Notes: generated from the sequence alone by a model not told the origin. 64,000 nt of DNA from an uncultured Caulobacterales bacterium (GCA_903900155.1 CAIUMD010000091.1:62001-126000); one strand, 5' to 3'; shown: positions 34,935 to 42,246, numbered from the stretch's first letter. Numbers and translations: made by a program.

Positions 34935-35156
34935 CGGACGCTTCTCCACAATCTGAGCGTGGCAATAGCAGGCCTGTCGCTCGTCGGTCGAGGGCAGCGT
35001 AAGCGATGAAGGTAGACTGACGCTGGCGATAGAGCGCGGTCGAACAGGCGCGTGTTAGGGCGACGACGGATGATCGTGCACCTGCGCGAGCCGCACCGTC
35101 GCCTTGACCGAGCCCGGCCGGACCCACCGGAAGGGTTTTTTCGGGCGCTCCGCGCC
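34935..35156. other. divergent intergenic stretch before the second leader repeat
   Basis: This holds the promoter of the large minus-strand gene and probably of the ParB-like unit on the plus strand. From 35100 it becomes GC-rich with short hairpins, for example GGGCGCTCCGCGCCC at 35144-35158, a T-run (AAGGGTTTTTT) before it, and then the repeated leader. The T-run after GGAAGGG may be an early attenuator. No gene is supported here. Confidence 0.45.
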
Positions 35157-35345
35157 CGTGGGCTTAGGGCTCCGCCCCCAGCGCGCTTCGGATCGCCTTC
35201 CGCCCAGCTTCGGTCGCGATGGCAAGGATCGCCTCGCTGGCAGCGACGACCTGCAGCCGGGTCCCCGCGAAGGCGCCCCTCCGCTTCACCCCCGACCTCG
35301 CCGGTGGGCAGGGTTTCAGGCGCGCTTTGCGCCTGCACCCCTGTC
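35157..35345 (+). repeat. leader repeat, copy B (upstream of the ParB-like gene)
   Basis: This is the second copy of the structured leader seen at 24391-24560, with the same order of conserved words and of small hairpins. A 20-base or so insertion of ATGGCAAGGATCG-type sequence falls between the CTTCGG and CCTGCAGCC words. It ends 15 bases before the start codon. Confidence 0.7.
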
Positions 35346-35360
35346 CCAAGGAGGCAGATC

Positions 35361-37607
35361 ATGACTACCCCTCACAGCCCAGCGGCCCCGCAAGAGCCGA
35401 CCCCGGCGCCCAAGATCGGCGGTCTCGTCGTCCAGTTCGGCGAGGTGCGGGATATCCCGCTCAATCGCCTGAAGGCCTCGCCCAAGAACGTCCGCAAGGT
35501 CAGTCACACCCCGACCGCCATCGAGTCCCGCGCCGCCTCGATCTCCTACAAGGGCGTTCTCCAGCCCCTGGTGGTCGAGCCCGAGATCAAGGACGGCCGC
35601 GAAACCGGCTACTATCTCGTCAGCGCCGGGGAGAGCCGCCGTCAGGCCCTGCGCCTGCTGGCCCAGCGCAAGGCCGTGGCCAAGGGCGCGCCGGTGCGGT
35701 GCGTGGTCGATACGACCAACGACCCGGCCGAGGTGTCGCTGGATGAGAACTTCAGCCGCGAGATGCTGCACCCGGCCGACCAGTACGAAGCATTCAAGGA
35801 TCAGGCCGACCGCAAGGGTTACAGCGCCGAGGAGATCGCCGCGCGCTACGGCATCAAGCCCGACATCGTGCGTCAGCGCCTTCGCCTGGGCGCGGTCGCG
35901 CCCGAACTGCTGGACCTCTACCGCGAGGAAGTCCTGACGCTGGAGCAGGTGACGGCCTTCGCGGTGAACCCGGACACCGAGCGTCAGCTTCAGGTCTACA
36001 AGCAAATGTCGCCGCACGGCCTTCAGCCCTACGCGATCCGTCGCAGCATGACCGAAATGAAGGTTTCGGCCGACGACCGGCGCGTGGTGTTCCTGGGGCT
36101 GGACGCCTATGTCGCGGCGGGCGGGCCGGTGCTGCGCGACCTCTTCACCGAGAACAACGCCGGATGGATCGAGGACGTCGTTCTCCTCGATCGGCTGGTC
36201 GCTGAAAAGCTCGCGGCCCTGGCGCAGGACATCCGCGACCGCGAGGGCTGGAAGTGGGCCAGCGCTCATCTGGAAGTCCCGCACGGCCACGGGTTCGGGC
36301 GCATCTGGGAGCACCTGCTGACCATCGTCGGCAAGGACAGCGCGACCATGGCCGCACTGCAGGCCGAAGAAGCGGCGCTGACCGACGAATGGGCCGATGT
36401 CGAACCCCTGCCGCCGGAAGTCGTCGCCCGCTTCGAGGCGATCGCCGACGCCCTGGAAAGCTTCACCGACGTCTACGGCCATACGCCCGAAGAGAAGGCG
36501 CGGGCCGGGGTGATGGTGGTGCTGACGCCGTCCGGCGAGGCGCGGATCGACCGAGGCTTCGTGCGCCCCGAAGACGAGCCCGCGCCTGAGGAAGAGACGG
36601 CCGAGGAGGACGCGGACGAAGAGGCCGCCCATCCTACCCCCGAGCAGGATCGCTTCCTGGACGACGACCAGGACCAGGACCAGGAAGGCGACGGCGAGGT
36701 CGAGGCCGAGGCCGAGGAGCCCGCCGGGGACCCGGCCGCGCCCCTGCCCGAACGGGTGATCGCCGAACTGACCGCCCATCGCACCGCCGCCCTGCGCGAC
36801 GCCTTGGCCCAGAGCCCCGATCTGGCGCAGCTGGCGATGGTCCACGCGCTGGTCAGCCGGGTGTTCGCCCTGGGCGCCCCGGCGACCTGCCTCGACATTC
36901 GGTGGGGCTCGCGCAACCTCAACGACTTCGGCGAGGGGATCGAGGACAGCCCGGCGGGACTGGCCATCGCCGAGCGCCACCAGCTTTGGGCGCGGCAGGT
37001 CCCGCGCGCGCCCGAGGACATCTGGACGTTCATCGTCGGCCTCGACGGCGACAGTCGCGCGGGCCTTCTGGCCCACTGCGTGAGCCTGACGGTGGATGGC
37101 GTGCGGTCGTGGGAGCGCAAGGACCGGACCGTCCTGGGCCATGTCGAAACCCTGGCCACGGCGCTCGATCTCGACATGCGCGCGTACTGGAAGCCGACCG
37201 CCGTCCGCTATCTCGACCGGGTGACCAAGGCCCAGATCACCGCCGCCGTCGCGGACGGCGTGTCGGGCGAGGCGGCCGAGCGCCTCTCCGGCATGAAGAA
37301 GCCCGCCATGGTCGAGACGGCCGAACCGCTGCTGGTCGAAGCAGGCTGGCTGCCGGTCCTGCTGCGCACGACCAGCGCACAGCCTGCCGAGGTCGGCGCC
37401 GAACCCGGCGGAGAGGTCGAGCCGCCTTCGCAAGCCGAGGCGACCATGACCGGCGAGGAGGACACCGCCGCGCCTTCGACCGGGTCTGAGCCGCATGGCG
37501 AGGGCGAGCCGCCGCTCTGCGATCTTGACGCGGTGTTGTCGGACGCGGTGGTCCTGCCCGACGACGACGAGGCCAGGGTGGAGGCCCTGCTGACGGCGGC
37601 GGAGTAG
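35361..37607 (+). CDS. ParB/RepB/Spo0J-like protein of an accessory element
   Basis: This 748-residue protein starts at ATG 35361, with AAGGAGG upstream. The N-terminal ParB domain (about 30-130) includes IPLNRLKASPKNVRKV, GVLQPLVVEP, and SAGESRRQALRLL, the GERR-type loop. ENFSREMLHPADQYEAF and a helix-turn-helix (YSAEEIAARYGIKPDIVRQRLRL) follow. The long C-terminal part is acidic (Glu/Asp/Pro-rich, about 400-460) followed by a helical domain. There is no ParA partner nearby, and the family is common beside DUF3768 and DUF736 genes on mobile elements. So it is more likely a nuclease or regulator than a segregation protein. Confidence 0.87.
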   Translation: MTTPHSPAAPQEPTPAPKIGGLVVQFGEVRDIPLNRLKASPKNVRKVSHTPTAIESRAASISYKGVLQPLVVEPEIKDGRETGYYLVSAGESRRQALRLLAQRKAVAKGAPVRCVVDTTNDPAEVSLDENFSREMLHPADQYEAFKDQADRKGYSAEEIAARYGIKPDIVRQRLRLGAVAPELLDLYREEVLTLEQVTAFAVNPDTERQLQVYKQMSPHGLQPYAIRRSMTEMKVSADDRRVVFLGLDAYVAAGGPVLRDLFTENNAGWIEDVVLLDRLVAEKLAALAQDIRDREGWKWASAHLEVPHGHGFGRIWEHLLTIVGKDSATMAALQAEEAALTDEWADVEPLPPEVVARFEAIADALESFTDVYGHTPEEKARAGVMVVLTPSGEARIDRGFVRPEDEPAPEEETAEEDADEEAAHPTPEQDRFLDDDQDQDQEGDGEVEAEAEEPAGDPAAPLPERVIAELTAHRTAALRDALAQSPDLAQLAMVHALVSRVFALGAPATCLDIRWGSRNLNDFGEGIEDSPAGLAIAERHQLWARQVPRAPEDIWTFIVGLDGDSRAGLLAHCVSLTVDGVRSWERKDRTVLGHVETLATALDLDMRAYWKPTAVRYLDRVTKAQITAAVADGVSGEAAERLSGMKKPAMVETAEPLLVEAGWLPVLLRTTSAQPAEVGAEPGGEVEPPSQAEATMTGEEDTAAPSTGSEPHGEGEPPLCDLDAVLSDAVVLPDDDEARVEALLTAAE

Positions 37608-37610
37608 GGG

Positions 37611-37634
37611 ATGGGCGGCCGAAAGGCCGCCCAT
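37611..37634 (+). terminator. perfect hairpin directly after the ParB-like gene
   Basis: A 10-base stem (ATGGGCGGCC / GGCCGCCCAT) closes a GAAA tetraloop, a very stable arrangement. It lies three bases after the stop codon at 37605-37607. No T-run follows, so it may act together with the next hairpin. Confidence 0.75.
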
Positions 37635-37653
37635 CATCCTGTATGGACGGGGG

Positions 37654-37677
37654 CGGCCGATCCTTCGGGATCGGCCG
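37654..37677 (+). terminator. hairpin identical to that after DUF3768
   Basis: Its 24 bases are the same as 24972-24995 (10-base stem CGGCCGATCC / GGATCGGCCG, TTCG loop). Here it is followed by CTCTGGTT instead of TTTT, so termination may be weaker. Its presence at both genes shows a shared terminator module. Confidence 0.8.
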
Positions 37678-37887
37678 CTCTGGTTCCAACGGGACAATGG
37701 ATCAGGGGCGGAGGAGGGGGGCGAGGGTCCATCTCTGCGACGGCCCGGTTCGCGGGGAGCATCCTGTCAGCGACGATGACGCCGCAGCCACGCTGGCCAG
37801 GAGACTGAAAAGACAAAGCTGTGGATGTCGTTGGCGCGGGCCGGATCGCTCGGCGCCCCCTGGTTGGAATCGTCCTATCCCGGCCCG

Positions 37888-38184
37888 ATGATCACCCAAG
37901 CCGAGATCGACGCGCTCCTGGCGGCCATGCAGGCCGAGTTCGACAAGACGGGCGACGATGGGGATCGGCCCGGACTGATCTCCTTCCAGCGAGACGACTG
38001 GGTTGGGATGGCGCTGCCGACCTGCTGCACCTCGCCAGCACGCGGGATCCGTTATCGCGGCATCCAGATCAAGGTCAGCAAGGAGCGCGAGACGCGGGTC
38101 TGGACGCGGGCCGAGGCCCTGGCCCTCGGCGAGATCGCGGAGTCGTTCGAAGACCTCAAGAGCATCGCGGACGCCAAGGTCTAG
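37888..38184 (+). CDS. small hypothetical protein
   Basis: This 98-residue soluble protein starts MITQAEIDALLAAMQAEFDKTGDDG and contains TCC (residues 50-52) and a C-terminal helical region with RTRAEAL-like content (WTRAEALALGEIAESFEDLKSI). No family is recognised. The frame is open to 37825, but the upstream part has low similarity to normal protein. It overlaps the stop of the nuclease gene on the other strand by four bases (38181-38184). Confidence 0.5.
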   Translation: MITQAEIDALLAAMQAEFDKTGDDGDRPGLISFQRDDWVGMALPTCCTSPARGIRYRGIQIKVSKERETRVWTRAEALALGEIAESFEDLKSIADAKV

Positions 38185-38600
38185 CGCGCCTTGCGTGGCG
38201 CGGCGCCCGGCGCCCAGGCGCCGCGCCCGGCCGCCTTGGCTTCGGCCTGGGCCTCCGTATAGGCGCCCTTGCTGTAGGCGCGCCACTCTGTGGCCAGGCC
38301 CGACCGGATCATGGCGGCGTTGAGATCGGGCGAGGCGCTCGACCAGCAGCGCGCCACCTGTCGGCCATAGCGGTCCTGGTCGACCACGCGACACCCCACG
38401 CGTTCGCGCGTGAGGCTGACGAGGAGGTCCCGCGCGTCGTAGGCCAGCGGTTCCGCCGGCGTCTTGCCGCGCCGGACCTCCGGGGCGTCGACACCGAACA
38501 GTCGGATGGAGGTCTTGCCACAGCGCAGGGTGTCGCCGTCATGCACATTGGGCGCGGTGCAGGCGATGATCCCGGCGGACAAGATGGCGAGCATGGTCAT
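38181..38600 (-). CDS. thermonuclease (SNase-like) family protein, exported
   Basis: This 139-residue protein has a short hydrophobic N-terminal segment (MTMLAILSAGIIA, residues 1-13) and then the SNase core. That core has VHDGDTLRCG (the Asp site), IRLFGVDAPEVRRG, and DRYGRQVARCW. The later SGLATEWRAYSKGAY and EAKAAGRGAWAPG match the end of plasmid-type SNases. The catalytic Asp/Arg/Glu pattern seems kept. It would cut DNA or RNA outside the cytoplasm; plasmid-borne relatives are common but their role is not settled. The start has no strong ribosome site. The gene is convergent with the small ORF at 37888. Confidence 0.85.
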   Translation of the reverse strand: MTMLAILSAGIIACTAPNVHDGDTLRCGKTSIRLFGVDAPEVRRGKTPAEPLAYDARDLLVSLTRERVGCRVVDQDRYGRQVARCWSSASPDLNAAMIRSGLATEWRAYSKGAYTEAQAEAKAAGRGAWAPGAAPRKAR

Positions 38601-38691
38601 GCTGGCCGTCTAACCTGCGTCGCCCGTTCGCTCCAGGCGCCTGCCAGGCCGTCCGGTAACCTCGTCGTCAAGTTAATGGCCCGCCGCGCCC

Positions 38692-38712
38692 GCCCCGCCG
38701 AATCCGCGGGGC
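38692..38712 (-). terminator. hairpin after the DUF736 pseudogene
   Basis: A 7-base stem (GCCCCGC / GCGGGGC) with a 7-base loop stands just past the stop of the inverted DUF736 copy. It appears to be a decayed form of the perfect hairpin that follows the intact DUF736 gene at 39678. Confidence 0.5.
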
Positions 38713-38725
38713 AGGGCCGGCCGCC

Positions 38726-39042
38726 TTAGTCTTCCCTGGAGCCATTGCTCGGCGACCAGATCATCGTCTCGACCTTGTCCATCTCGACTAGGGTCACGTC
38801 GACCACGCGGCCGAACGAAGGATTGTCCGGATCGACCGAGCGGTAGACCGGGCCTTCCTCGCTGGGCTTGAGCCAGGCCGCGCCCGGGTCGGCCCCGCCG
38901 CACGTGTGTGGAAGTCCGGGGGGCTGTCGCTCGCCTAGTCGACGACCGGGCGGATCGGGACCTTCTTGTTGAGGCCTAGGGTGTCGAAGCCGCCCGTCAC
39001 CAAGCCTTCAGATCGGACGGTGAACACGCCGTCGGCGGACAT
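38726..39042 (-). pseudogene. decayed DUF736 gene, inverted copy of the gene at 39349
   Basis: Reading from ATG 39042 gives MSADGVFTV, then DTLGLNKKVPIRPVVD and a TAG stop at 38937. Past the stop, further frames restore PPDFHTCGG-DPGAAWLKPSEEGPVYRSV, DNPSFGR, and finally EMDKVETMIWSPSNGSRED, which matches the end of the intact gene at 39349 almost exactly. The length (317 bases against 321) implies indels. It is thus an inverted, frameshifted duplicate. The start context (GGAGAGACC before ATG) is also shared. Confidence 0.85.
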
Positions 39043-39348
39043 GAAGGTCTCTCCAAAAGATCTTCGCCGGGCGCGTCGAGCGCGTTCTCTTCTGGCCTGA
39101 TCTGACCGGGGATCGGTCCGTCCCCGCAACCTTGGCTCTGGCTTTTCTTCCCCTGGGGCCGCGCGCCCCATTCCTCGCGAGGCAAGAAACTTCGACGCCT
39201 TTGGTCCTCCGCCGAGGCTCCGGGAGCGCGCCCACAAACCTGCCATGAACGGGCAGGGCGCGCCCTGCGGGGCGGACTTCGACCCCGGTCCAGCGATCGC
39301 CATCGAGGCCGCGATCGGCGCGGCCCGGACAAGATCGGAGAGACCACC
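39043..39348. other. intergenic region between two inverted DUF736 copies
   Basis: This holds the leaders of both copies, which begin with GGAGAGACC next to each ATG and diverge beyond that. There are short hairpins (for example CGCGCGCCCC and GGGCAGGGCGCGCCCTGC) but no plausible gene. Promoters for the pair are presumably here; none can be defined by eye. Confidence 0.5.
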
Positions 39349-39669
39349 ATGTCCACCATCGGCATCTTCACCGCCAATGCTGACGGCTCGTTCACGGGCG
39401 ACATCGACACCCTGGCCCTCAAGCTCAAGAAGGTCCAAATCCGCCCGGTCGCCGACAAGGCCAGCGACAATCACCCGGACTACCGCATCACCTGCGGCAA
39501 GGCCAATCTGGGCGCGGCCTGGCTCAAGACCAGCAAGGAAGGCAAGGTCTATCGCTCGGTCCGCCTGGACGATCCCTCGTTCGGCCGCCCGATCGACGCC
39601 ATCCTGATCGAGATGGACAAGGTCGAGACGATGATCTGGTCGCGCAGCAACGGCTCCAGGGAAGACTAA
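39349..39669 (+). CDS. DUF736 family protein (intact copy)
   Basis: This 106-residue soluble protein has the family pattern MSTIGIFTANADGSFTGDIDTLALKLKKVQIRPV, DYRITCG-ANLGAAW, and DDPSFGRPIDAILI. DUF736 proteins are small, probably DNA- or protein-binding, and occur almost only on plasmids and integrative elements of Proteobacteria, often several copies together. It has a ribosome site GGAGAGACC at the right distance. A perfect hairpin follows. It is next to a decayed inverted copy and near a third, divergent member at 40044. Confidence 0.9.
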   Translation: MSTIGIFTANADGSFTGDIDTLALKLKKVQIRPVADKASDNHPDYRITCGKANLGAAWLKTSKEGKVYRSVRLDDPSFGRPIDAILIEMDKVETMIWSRSNGSRED

Positions 39670-39677
39670 GGCGGCCA

Positions 39678-39706
39678 GCCCGCCCCGCCGGTTCGGCGGG
39701 GCGGGC
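39678..39706 (+). terminator. perfect hairpin after DUF736
   Basis: A 13-base stem (GCCCGCCCCGCCG and its complement) closes a GTT loop, starting nine bases after the stop codon. No T-run follows. The decayed copy on the other strand has a weaker version in the matching place. Confidence 0.8.
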
Positions 39707-40043
39707 GCGGCGCGCCGGCGACTTTTAGGGTGTCTGTCGACGGCCTGGCGGCGGGGGGACCCGCCGATTCCACGCCATGGCCTGTCTTCCTACGACGAGG
39801 GCTTCGGGCGCCTTGAGGGCCTGCTTTCGCGGGCTCAGAACCTTTGAGCGGGTCACGCGAGGACGCTTCCAACCGCCCGCCCAGGCGTCCAATTCGCACC
39901 CGCGCCGTCGTCGTGCTCTCGTCCCCCCGGAGCCCGACGAGGCGGCGGCTCGACCAACCAGCTCACCTCCCCCCAGCTGGTCCTCGAGCCGCCGCCATGA
40001 CGGGCCGTTCGGCGCCTTCTAGGGGCGGGCTCAAGGATGACCC
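39707..40043. other. leader region of the third DUF736 gene
   Basis: About 335 bases without a supported gene. The stretch from 39770 is GC-rich and low in coding signal; short open frames on both strands look like composition effects. It contains the interrupted hairpin at 39941-39996 and then 47 bases to the start codon of the next gene. Confidence 0.5.
39941..39996 (+). promoter_or_regulatory. large interrupted hairpin in the leader of the third DUF736 gene
   Basis: The outer stem is 13 perfect base pairs (GGCGGCGGCTCGA, 39941-39953, with 39984-39996). After small asymmetric gaps an inner stem of 6 pairs (CCAGCT at 39958-39963 with AGCTGG at 39975-39980) closes a loop of 11 bases. It ends 47 bases before ATG 40044, so it could be a control structure in the 5' leader, or a two-fold binding site for a regulator. 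Confidence 0.6.
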
Positions 40044-40370
40044 ATGTTCACCATCGGACACTTCCGTCGCGAGGGCGACGGCTTCACCGGACGCGTCGAT
40101 ACCTTGGCGCTCGATGTCACCGTGACCCTGACGCCGGCCGAGAAGTTCTCGGCCAAGGCGCCCGATTACATCGCCCATTCCGGCACGCGCGAATGTGGCG
40201 CGGGCTGGCGCGTCAGCGACGCCAGCGGCGCTGTGGTGAGCATCAAGCTCGACGATCCCAGCTGGCCCGAACCGATCAGTGGCCGCCTGATGGCCGCCGA
40301 AGACGGCGTGCTGCCGTTGGTCTGGTACCGGCGCGCCGATCCGCCCGCCGACAAGCCGCCGCCGGCTTGA
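40044..40370 (+). CDS. DUF736 family protein (divergent copy)
   Basis: This 108-residue protein opens MFTIGHFRREGDGFTGRVDTLALDVTVTLTPA and continues with a DYIAHSG-RECGAGW and DDPSWPEPISGRLM pattern. It is a clear, though more distant, relative of the protein at 39349. The two share strand order and spacing. Its role is not known. It lies four bases from the stop of an XRE-type gene on the other strand (convergent). Confidence 0.85.
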   Translation: MFTIGHFRREGDGFTGRVDTLALDVTVTLTPAEKFSAKAPDYIAHSGTRECGAGWRVSDASGAVVSIKLDDPSWPEPISGRLMAAEDGVLPLVWYRRADPPADKPPPA

Positions 40371-40374
40371 TCGC

Positions 40375-40881
40375 CTAAGAGGTCCCCGGATCTTCGGGAG
40401 CGGGCGGCGAGGGGCGGTAGGCCTCGGCAATCGCCCGCTCCAGCCACTCCTCGGTGCTTTCGGTGCGCTTGGCCAGGTACGCCTCGACTTCCTCGAAGGC
40501 GCGCCTGAACGCCGCCAGGAACAGGGCCGGCGGGACCAGCGTCAGCCGCGCCCCGACCCGATCTCGAAATTCCTTGAAGGCGATCCAGAAGGTGGAGAGC
40601 AGCTTGTTGTCCATCGTCTGGACCGCCAGCTCGGGGTCGTCGAAGGTCACCGCCAGGATGTTGCCGATGGCGTCGTTGCGCGCGGCCGAGGCGAACAGCC
40701 TGATCTTGTAGAGATCGAGTTCGCCCTTGCCGGCCTCGAAATCCTGGTAGGTGCGTGGGGCCACGCCCATCTTCTCGGCGACTTCGGCAACCGTCATGCG
40801 CCGTTCCTTGCGCAAGGTCTTGACGATGTGGGCGAGCTGACGGGCCTGGCGTGCAAGCGGTCTTAACGGCGACCCGTCCAT
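40375..40881 (-). CDS. XRE-family helix-turn-helix protein
   Basis: This 168-residue protein has an N-terminal HTH (about 10-65) with LAHIVKTLRKERRMTVAEVAEKMGVAPRTYQDFEAGKGELD, and a longer C-terminal helical domain of unknown type. The start ATG 40881 has GGAG upstream; a TTG start 15 bases earlier is less likely. It faces away from the lasso cluster's GntR gene. It is probably a regulator of the DUF736 unit or of the whole element. Confidence 0.82.
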   Translation of the reverse strand: MDGSPLRPLARQARQLAHIVKTLRKERRMTVAEVAEKMGVAPRTYQDFEAGKGELDLYKIRLFASAARNDAIGNILAVTFDDPELAVQTMDNKLLSTFWIAFKEFRDRVGARLTLVPPALFLAAFRRAFEEVEAYLAKRTESTEEWLERAIAEAYRPSPPAPEDPGTS

Positions 40882-41220
40882 GCGACGCTCCAACAAAAGC
40901 GGACAACTTAAGAGCGACTATAGCGGCCGCTTCTGCTTCGTCGAGAAGGCGACGGCCCCTACGGTAAGAATTTGTCTGACTAGGGAAGCGTTGCCTTGTG
41001 TCGGTGCTTCGGTCGTCCGTTGGCGGACGGGTTCCCGCGTTAATTTCGGCAGTAGAACGTCATGGCCCACGCGGGCATCCAGACACCCGCACCTTCCAGA
41101 GGGCGAATCCGCCGGGTGGGAGAGGGCGGAGCCTGGAAAATCGACGATCGATCGCCGTCGCGCCTCGACGCGTCCAGTCTGCCGGAGAAGACTCCGTGCC
41201 CGCCGAAGTGGGAGAGTGTG
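40882..41220. other. intergenic region before the lasso cluster regulator
   Basis: No gene is supported here. The sequence from about 41055 to 41150 (with ATGGCCCACGCGGGCATCCA and CTTCCAGAGGGCGAATCC) looks like an intergenic repeat remnant of a kind common in Alphaproteobacteria; this is a guess from appearance. The region probably carries the promoter of the GntR gene. Confidence 0.35.
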
Positions 41221-41817
41221 GTGGGGCGTGACCGGGACCCTTTTGACAGGACGATTGCGTTTGTCCGCGAGCGCGTTGCGACGCTTCCCCCGCTCCAGGG
41301 GGCGATGATCCCGATCAACGCGCTGGCCAAGCAATTGAACCTCAGTCAGACGCCCGTGCGCGAAGCGCTCGCGACGCTGGCCGGGGAAGGTCTGATCCTG
41401 CGAGCCGATGCGGGCTACGCCGGCGCCACCCATGATCCTCGGTCGCTGGCCGGCCAGTACGATCTGGCCGAGCTTTTGGCCAATCGCGCCGTCCAGCTGA
41501 TTGGCGGGCGGCCGGTGGACCTTACCGATGCGGCATCTTTCGAGGCCGGTGTCGCTGTCATCGTGACGGCCGCGGACCAGGCGGCGCTGGGGGAGGCCTA
41601 CCGGCGCGTAGCCGCGCAGTTGACGCCTTTCACCAACGCCGCCGCGACCGTCGCGGGGGACGCAGAGGTCAGTCTCGAGGGCCTGGTGGCGGCATTTTCG
41701 GGACAGGACGCTCGCAAACGCAGCCAAGCCGTTCGAGGTCCGCTGCAGCGTCGCCGCAGGTTCGCCGACCGAATTCTCGTCGTGGCTTTGGGCCTCCGCT
41801 CAGTCCGCCAAATATAG
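41221..41817 (+). CDS. GntR-family regulator linked to the lasso cluster
   Basis: This 198-residue regulator has a winged helix at about residues 25-70 (MIPINALAKQLNLSQTPVREALATLAGEGLILRADAGYAGA), with the canonical TPVREAL before the recognition region. The C-terminal part is a shortened helical ligand-binding domain. GTG 41221 has GGGAG upstream; the frame is open to ATG 41062, but that extension looks like non-coding repeat. It ends 80 bases before the first precursor gene and reads in the same direction. GntR genes in this place are known in other Caulobacter lasso clusters, so control of precursor expression is likely. Confidence 0.75.
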   Translation: MGRDRDPFDRTIAFVRERVATLPPLQGAMIPINALAKQLNLSQTPVREALATLAGEGLILRADAGYAGATHDPRSLAGQYDLAELLANRAVQLIGGRPVDLTDAASFEAGVAVIVTAADQAALGEAYRRVAAQLTPFTNAAATVAGDAEVSLEGLVAAFSGQDARKRSQAVRGPLQRRRRFADRILVVALGLRSVRQI

Positions 41818-41853
41818 GTTTGAATATACGTCCTGATGGTCGTGTGCTGGTGG

Positions 41854-41870
41854 AGCCGCAATTTGCGGCT
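41854..41870 (+). promoter_or_regulatory. hairpin in the leader of the first lasso precursor gene
   Basis: A perfect 7-base stem (AGCCGCA / TGCGGCT) with an ATT loop lies about 27 bases before the start codon. Flanking GTGC and GCAC could extend it. It might shield the 5' end of the message. The AT-rich stretch just before (41812-41830) may hold the promoter. Confidence 0.45.
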
Positions 41871-41896
41871 GCACAACGACGGAAAGGAGAATTCCA

Positions 41897-42010
41897 ATGC
41901 GTGACTCGTTCAAGCTGATCTGCGTGGGCTCCGCCAAGGCCCTGACCCAGGACGGCAGCGGCATCCTGGTGCCCGAGGTCTTCCAGCCGGACGCCTACTC
42001 CGGCATCTGA
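41897..42010 (+). CDS. lasso peptide precursor 1
   Basis: This 37-residue precursor starts at ATG 41897 with AAGGAG eight bases before. The leader is 18 residues (MRDSFKLICVGSAKALTQ) with the invariant Thr at position -2. The predicted 19-residue core is DGSGILVPEVFQPDAYSGI. Glu9 would close a nine-membered ring with the alpha-amine of residue 1, here Asp. The ring pattern x-G-x-G-I-L-x-P-E is that of caulonodin VI as I recall it. The gene is too short for ordinary gene finders. It is first in an order A-A-B-C. Confidence 0.93.
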   Translation: MRDSFKLICVGSAKALTQDGSGILVPEVFQPDAYSGI

Positions 42011-42020
42011 CCGGCCCGCC

Positions 42021-42047
42021 TCCGGCGACGGCTTGTCCGTCGCCGGA
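42021..42047 (+). terminator. perfect hairpin between the two precursor genes
   Basis: An 11-base stem (TCCGGCGACGG / CCGTCGCCGGA) closes a 5-base loop, starting 10 bases after the first precursor's stop. No T-run follows, so partial termination or 3'-end protection are both possible. Such stems after lasso A genes are known to raise precursor dose over enzymes. Confidence 0.7.
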
Positions 42048-42125
42048 TCACCGGCGAGGGCGCTCATTGCACCGTCGTCGTACGCCGGAAGCTGAAGCGA
42101 CCGGCCCCAACCGAGAGTCTCCAAG

Positions 42126-42236
42126 ATGACGACCTTCAAACTGATCCACCTGGGCGCGGCCTCCGCGCTCACCCAAGACGCCACCGGCACCATTCTGCCG
42201 GAGATGTTCACGTCGGAACGCTACAACCCGGCCTGA
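42126..42236 (+). CDS. lasso peptide precursor 2
   Basis: This 36-residue precursor starts at ATG 42126. The leader is 17 residues (MTTFKLIHLGAASALTQ) with Thr at -2. The predicted 19-residue core is DATGTILPEMFTSERYNPA, again with Glu9 as ring-closing residue and Asp1 as ring start. The C-terminal tail R-Y-x-P-A is like that of caulonodin VI as I recall it. Leader elements F-K-L-I, L-G or V-G, A, L-T-Q are shared with precursor 1 and probably bind the RRE part of the B protein. A long structured leader separates it from the next gene. Confidence 0.93.
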   Translation: MTTFKLIHLGAASALTQDATGTILPEMFTSERYNPA

Positions 42237-42246
42237 ACGTCGCCAC

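Noticed and set aside
35361..37607. ParB-like gene as proof of a plasmid partition locus
   Set aside because: No ParA gene and no clear parS-like repeats stand next to it; the family is also common on integrative elements, so it does not decide between plasmid and chromosome.
41062..41220. N-terminal extension of the lasso-linked GntR protein
   Set aside because: The first 53 codons resemble intergenic repeat sequence, and the winged helix would normally start within about 25 residues. GTG 41221 has a ribosome site.
42011..42125. A third lasso precursor between the two found
   Set aside because: No short frame with an LTQ-type leader end and an acidic residue at ring position occurs in the gap; it holds a hairpin and the second gene's leader.
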